Shown: one piece after another, positions 57,879-64,000 of the stretch
Layout: each line of letters starts with the position of its first letter
How positions within the stretch are numbered: the first letter of the stretch is position 1
Assembly: GCF_030272615.1 (NCBI RefSeq)
Contig: NC_081413.1
Location: forward strand, 551,364,136-551,428,135
Source of the DNA: Cryptomeria japonica
Taxonomy: Eukaryota; Streptophyta; Pinopsida; Cupressales; Cupressaceae
Direction: 5' to 3'
DNA: 64,000 nucleotides
Position numbers and translations under genes: made by a program
The notes under the pieces: generated by a model
The model's input: the letters and a program-made list of their open reading frames with translations, nothing else
What the model was told of the DNA's origin: nothing
The model's database searches: none

Positions 57879-59083
57879 TGCATACACTCAAAAATTGGCT
57901 ACAAATACTTAAATAAATATTTATTATTTATTTAATGTTAATTTCCTCTATTAAATAATTAAATTGACAAGTTTAATTATTTAATTCATTTTACTCTTAA
58001 TTCTTCTATTAAATAATTAATTTGAAAGATTAATTTATTTAATTTACTTTCATTAATATTCTTCTATTAATTAATTAAATTGAAGCATTTTTATTAATTA
58101 ATTCATTAATCTCTTTCTTCTAAATCAATTAATTAAATATCTAATATTTAGTTATGTCCCATAGTCTCATTTAATTAAAAAATTTCGTAATTATTTAATC
58201 TCCTTTTTCAACTCACATTTTATGTGGCTAAATAAATTATTAATTAGCCATATTAATTCTAACTTCATTTCCTTCTTTTGAAAATGTGTACCTACACACA
58301 TTTCTCAACTTCCCTACCTATATCTTCTCCAACAACTCCTACATCTTTGAAAGAAGTTTGTCCACATCACCTTGGTCAACATCCACTTGTCCTCACATCC
58401 CTATATTCTCTTCAACCTTCTTACATTTCCTTTAGTCTTCCACTCCAGTCAAGGTGAGCCTTCTGACACTTGGCTTCTCCTTCGACCTTTTCCTCCATCT
58501 TGCAGGTGTAGGAGGAACATCTTCCACCTTTATCTCTCACATCTCAACCTCTTATTTCATAGGCATCCAAATTGCAAGATTTAATCAGGACTGTCGATCT
58601 CCACCACCTGAGCTTATCCTTTAAAAAATCTATAAATAGAGGTCTCCTAAGCCATTTTTTAAACTAATAGCTAATCTCATAGTGATCTAGGAGTCTTCAT
58701 TTTGCATGCGTGAGTTGAATTTGAAGCAATTTAACTTTTTAGGAGTTTTTATCATAGAATATCATTATCTTTGCATATTCGCCTAATATCATTTAACATA
58801 TCATTTAGCAATCATCAATCAACAACCAGTTATCTATCCATTCTTCTTCATGTGCCATCTTGGAAGCTAAACAGTGCTTGTGTGAGACCAACATCAATTT
58901 GCAACCAAGAACTATGGGTATTAGAAACAATAAGACATAAAGGTAAAAAGGTATAATCTTTAATATTTTGTTATTTTACTTTGTTTCATTGGTTGAAGCT
59001 TGAGTTCCTATAGCTTTTTGTATTTCATGGATAAGCTAACAATATGCAGGTTTATTTAGAGGAATTCAACTTAAGTCGATACA
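57879..59083 (+). repeat. 3' LTR of the Tat element
   Basis: 1,205 bp, from TGCATACACTCAAAAATTGG to AAGTCGATACA. It has the promoter-like TCTATAAATAGAGGTC at about 58629-58645. It contains the unoccupied LINE target (AATCTCCTTTTTCAAC, once, at 58198-58213). It pairs with the split 5' LTR and is clearly diverged from it. Confidence 0.9.
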
Positions 59084-59160
59084 TGCGTAAATCTCTGCCA
59101 TATATACAACACGAATTCAACTTAAGTCGATACATGCGTAAATCTCTGCCATATATACAA
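59061..59160 (+). repeat. ~50-bp duplication across the Tat LTR/flank junction
   Basis: The phrase GAATTCAACTTAAGTCGATA, then CATGCGTAAATCTCTGCCAT and ATATACAA occurs twice in tandem. The last ~23 bp of the LTR and ~27 bp of flank were therefore duplicated together after insertion. Confidence 0.85.
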
Positions 59161-59840
59161 AACTCATATAAGAAAGCAAATCATTCATCTACTAATCAGT
59201 CACCTTTCAAAGTGTGATTGGGTTATTACCTGTTAGTTGACTTGATGTTGCACGTGAACCGCAAGGTAAATAAGGATTAGCTTTGGAGGTGCTCAAAGCA
59301 AAAATTGCTAAGGATTCAATGAATCCAACTTAAGGTAATAGAGCAACTAAAAGGTCTTGACTCTTAACTGTAAGTGTCAAACAAGGCATAATCGACATTG
59401 TGTGGAACGTCATCTCAAGGGGGGTTATAATGTATGGTTGTTCCTAAGCAAAGAGTGGTTGCATGAACACGCCGGTTTGGACCATTATCTATCTTGAAGG
59501 CAATTGGAGAGAATGCGTTCAAATTGGACCTAACTCCTTTCATGAGATTCTACTCAATGATCAATTGGGAATTACTTCCAATTATATCAACCATCCATGT
59601 TAGAAGAAGAAAAGGATTTGCTGTATACCTTCATTAGAAATTGGTCTATAGACATGTCGTTCTTTTTGAGGACGTGCTACAATGTAATTAGAGTGGGAAA
59701 AAGACGAATACATGACCTTGGTCAGTGGGACTCAAAAGACAAATAGTGGAGCAAGCCCAATGGTGCTCCCAAGAAAAGAGTAATGGAACTACTTGTCTCA
59801 TTGAGCATTTCTAAAATCCAAAGCCTCTCTATAAAGGAAA
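59084..59840 (+). mobile_element. Old gypsy element, right part (integrase C-terminal region)
   Basis: It begins with a KSLPYIQH-like motif immediately after the Tat LTR, repeated by the junction duplication. KANHSSTNQSPFKV-like sequence follows to about 59225. Then come decayed C-terminal integrase pieces: an AIGENAFKLDLTPFM-like motif near 59500-59550 and a tail with WLVGLKRQIVEQAQW-like sequence near 59730. It is the downstream counterpart of 32860-33585 and shows that the Tat element landed within the integrase region. Confidence 0.72.
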
Positions 59841-61860
59841 GTAAAATACTTGAGGTTCCAGGTGTAAAAAACAACAATTGAAAGTTTTCTCAAATTTCAG
59901 AATAATGTAAGTTTTTTGTTGTTTTACAAAAGTTAAAACCATAGTTTTTACTCAGCTGGCACTCTTGAAATCGACGTTGGTAGTTTCATTGCCATTGGGG
60001 TGGTCATACTATTGGTTATGGGCAGTTTGATTGTCACACAAGTAGCAGTGAGAGTAAGTGAACAGTCACGGTTTTTGACAATACCATTCCCTAAAGGAGG
60101 CTTACAAACAGATGAACCCTCAAAAATTATCAAATAATTGTTTGAAAGACAAAGGCAAAGGTTCTAGGAGGTTGGAGAAATGTTTGTAAGCATCCAGGAG
60201 GGAAGAATCAGTTGCAGTTTCAGTAGACAAGCAAGAGCACCTTCATGGTTATAATTCACTCTTTGTAACTTGATTTCCAAACAATATAAATTAGGTAAAC
60301 ATGCTATTGGCCCCAACCAGCTGGTTTTCCCTTCATTTTGGAGGATTTCTAGGGTAAGAATATGAGTACACTGTTTGTTTGTTCATTTGTGAATGTTCAA
60401 TTAGTATTGCACAATCAAACTTACTTCTGAATGCACATTTGATAGTTCTAAATAGAGTAGTATCGAAATGATAGATGAAATTGCACATCAACTACGTTAG
60501 ATTAACTAATAAAACTTTTGGATAAATAAGAAAAAATATTCTAAATAGTGAAAGGTACTTTTAGTGAATTGAGATTCTCTAGTGACTTGAGATTCTCTCA
60601 AAAAGTTATAATTATTCCTTCTTATGTGGAGCTTACAAAAAATTTCCTACATTAAGCATTTTACAAAGCCAACTTGTAATGTAAGACGTATAGCACATCA
60701 CAGCCACTACATACTGGGTAAGTCTGAGGCCACATGACAACTATCTTTGAAAAAAAAGGTTGCCACACTGCAACAACTAGAATGCTAGAGAATCCGTAGG
60801 CCTGATTTTACATATGTGGCCAACAAAGATGCAAACAAATTACACTCGTCAGAAGCCAATATCAACCTGAGGCTGATGTCAATTCTATAGACTCATAGAA
60901 CATGTAATATACTCTCAAACAATCTCATTTCGTATAATTCTATAGAAACTACAGGCTGGTCTAATATACCCATGGCCATTGTGGGCATTGGAAGGACCTT
61001 TCCTTTTTTTACTAAGACCTGCATCTTCGTTTGGCACCCTGGCAATTTAAAGTACCTTTCTTTTTTCCTAAAACATTAAAATCTTATTTTAACATTATTT
61101 GCTCATTTGAAATTATTTTGTACATAAATGATATATCTATACAATATATACACAAAGCCTACAAAAAAAACTTTACAAACATTAACTTTGATGATCTTTT
61201 CTTCCATAATAACATTTTCTTGTTGACAATATGTTGATATGAAAAGTTGCCAAATGTCATACTTATAAATTATGGTTGAATTGAATGACTAAGGTTGTTT
61301 TGCCTATCAAATATAGTTTGGGTTCCAATTACACCTACTCGGTCCATTTCATCCAATATTGCATGCAGGTAGTCTTGTTGAAGAAAAGTTGTAAAACTTA
61401 CTTGTCCATTACAATTTTTCTATAAACAATGTTGTCAGCACTTCAGACTAGAGCTTTTGTCCCAATGATAAACCAGTGTGGTCTGATAATCTAAAGTTCC
61501 CTAAATTTCTTTGTTACAGGTTTTTCCAGAAACCTAACCAACAACCAAATTTTACAGAATTATATTGCCTATGATTTCAACAATCATCACCAAATTAAAT
61601 GAAAGAACGAAGCCTAAATTAGCTTAAGCAATGCCTTCGATTCCTGCTACGCTAGTAAGAATCCAAACATTGTGTACCTAAAGAAAGCACCAAAAATTAT
61701 AAATAAAAGGGCTACATGCCAAATGCAACTCAAATAACAAATACTTTCTCCTGTCACGTTTGCACTTGCCTCTCTTTGTTAAGAACATAAAAAGTATATA
61801 TTAAATCTCATACAAGATATTCTAGTAGTAGCTGGATGCAAAAGCTTTTCAGTTCCAGCT
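59841..61860. other. Intergenic DNA
   Basis: About 2 kb with no gene recognised. The left part to about 60300 may be the 3' end of the old gypsy element. The rest is AT-rich and leads into the region downstream of the citrate synthase gene. A 61-codon minus frame at 60133-59948 has no domain. Confidence 0.4.
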
Positions 61861-61866
61861 TTTATT
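61861..61866 (-). terminator. Candidate polyadenylation signal of citrate synthase
   Basis: AATAAA on the minus strand about 200 nt after the stop codon, a plausible 3' UTR length. Other AT-rich candidates exist further downstream. Confidence 0.35.
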
Positions 61867-62063
61867 TTCTTGCTTACAGGTAAAATAATGTAAGTAATTG
61901 AGATAAAGCCAAATACAGATATGGGGCAAAGATCAGATCTGGCAAAAAATGTATTTGCGCATTTGATTGTTCGAGCATAAATAAGGTCATCTTGCTAAGT
62001 GCCATTGTAACAAAAGTTGCAAAGCTCTTTGTCAATATAAGTTTTTAACAACGGCAATGCAAA

Positions 62064-63627
<1,564 letters not shown>

Positions 63628-64000
63628 CTGTGATTCCAATTTACAGGATTAAGTTAATCTTCTAGAAACAAACCATTAAAACAAAAGAACAAATTGCTAG
63701 AGATAATTTTTAAAGACTTAATCAATCCAACCAGGAATCTATATACCGTTACAACTTACAAATATGTTACTAAATTTCAATTCACATAAACATGATTGGA
63801 TGCTACATAAAACTTAAGAAAGATATGTTTGATTCAAACTATCCTTGCATATTAGGAATATGAAAGATAAATGCTGGGTGACGAGCTTGAAAGGCTGAAG
63901 TTTCAACTACCATGAGTTTTACACAATAAAGTATTGCAAAATCAAGTAATAAAATTTAATATCAAAAGATAAGTAAACTAAGTTGAAAGGTAAAATGGAG
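63628..64000 (-). other. Intron of citrate synthase, partial
   Basis: The minus-strand acceptor GGAATCACAG precedes the first visible exon. The remaining 370 bp to the window edge are AT-rich with no exon-like open frame that matches the family, so this is intron sequence. Confidence 0.7.

Larger units (their letters stand above)
33586..59083 (+). mobile_element. Tat-lineage Ty3/gypsy retrotransposon with nested insertions
   Basis: The LTRs are ~1.2 kb and begin TGCA...ACACTCAAAAATTGG. A primer-binding site follows the 5' LTR at 41056, and a purine tract precedes the 3' LTR. Gag, protease, G-patch, RT, RNase H, a second (archaeal-type) RNase H and integrase lie in order on the plus strand. 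The dual RNase H and long spacer are typical of the Tat lineage. A PMD gene lies antisense between integrase and the 3' LTR. Without its three later insertions (LINE, solo LTR, TRIM) it would be about 18 kb. Coding regions are broken in many places. Its clean insertion into an older gypsy integrase gives the relative order. Confidence 0.88.

Noticed and set aside
33586-59083. 5-bp target duplication for the Tat element
   Set aside because: The flanking 5-mers do not match, and the right junction was duplicated later; the insertion is instead supported by the interrupted integrase.
59948-60133. 61-codon minus-strand frame
   Set aside because: No recognisable domain, no splice context, and in a region of decayed gypsy 3' sequence.

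Overview
This is a repeat-dominated stretch of a large plant nuclear genome, most likely a gymnosperm and perhaps a conifer. That identification is inference. It rests on the plant peroxisomal-type citrate synthase at the right edge, a Tat-lineage Ty3/gypsy element, a plant LINE with RNase H, plant mobile domain (PMD) genes, and kilobases of old repeats with almost no host genes. The only clear host gene is the 3' half of a citrate synthase on the minus strand (62064-63627). It has seven readable exons, canonical splice sites and all three expected catalytic residues.

Region 1 (1-9.3 kb): purine-rich degenerate repeats, then a PMD pseudogene on the minus strand. The pseudogene lies between ~190-bp inverted flanks (1270-1450 and 4982-5177), and a 1.2-kb internal tandem duplication copies its tail. 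Next come an antisense LTR (about 5582-6862), a relic of a second LTR family with a 279-bp tandem duplication, a LINE ORF1 fragment and a scrap of gypsy reverse transcriptase.

Region 2 (9.3-21.3 kb): T-rich non-coding DNA split by two well-delimited insertions. The first is a hAT transposon (12568-16199; 8-bp target duplication CTTGAATG) with a BED/DUF659/dimerisation transposase that stays in one frame but carries five premature stops. The second is a ~2.0-kb LINE-mobilised retrocopy (19270-21271; 15-bp target duplication) of a gene for a plant-transposon-type protein.

Region 3 (21.3-33.6 kb): gypsy and LTR relics, AT-rich DNA, and a complete but broken Ty3/gypsy element (24991-30585) with paired ~515-bp LTRs.

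Region 4 (32.9-59.8 kb) is a three-level nest. An old gypsy element is split inside its integrase region (left part ending near 33585, right part resuming at 59084) by a ~19-kb Tat-type Ty3/gypsy element. The Tat element has gag, protease, G-patch, RT, two RNases H and integrase, plus an antisense PMD gene before the 3' LTR. It was itself hit by a 6.2-kb LINE (16-bp target duplication, in the 5' LTR), a 1,076-bp solo LTR (target duplication GATAA, in gag) and a 334-bp TRIM (target duplication CTAAC).

The TRIM (56984-57317) is the most unusual object here. Each 135-bp LTR contains a 73-nt tRNA-like sequence with intact pol III A and B boxes. It resembles the logic of the Cassandra TRIMs, whose LTRs carry 5S rRNA, but uses a tRNA-type promoter instead. 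A second unexplained signal is an array of GCGCTAA-like words spaced about 20 nt apart, found about 300 bp 5' of the PMD gene in both PMD loci.
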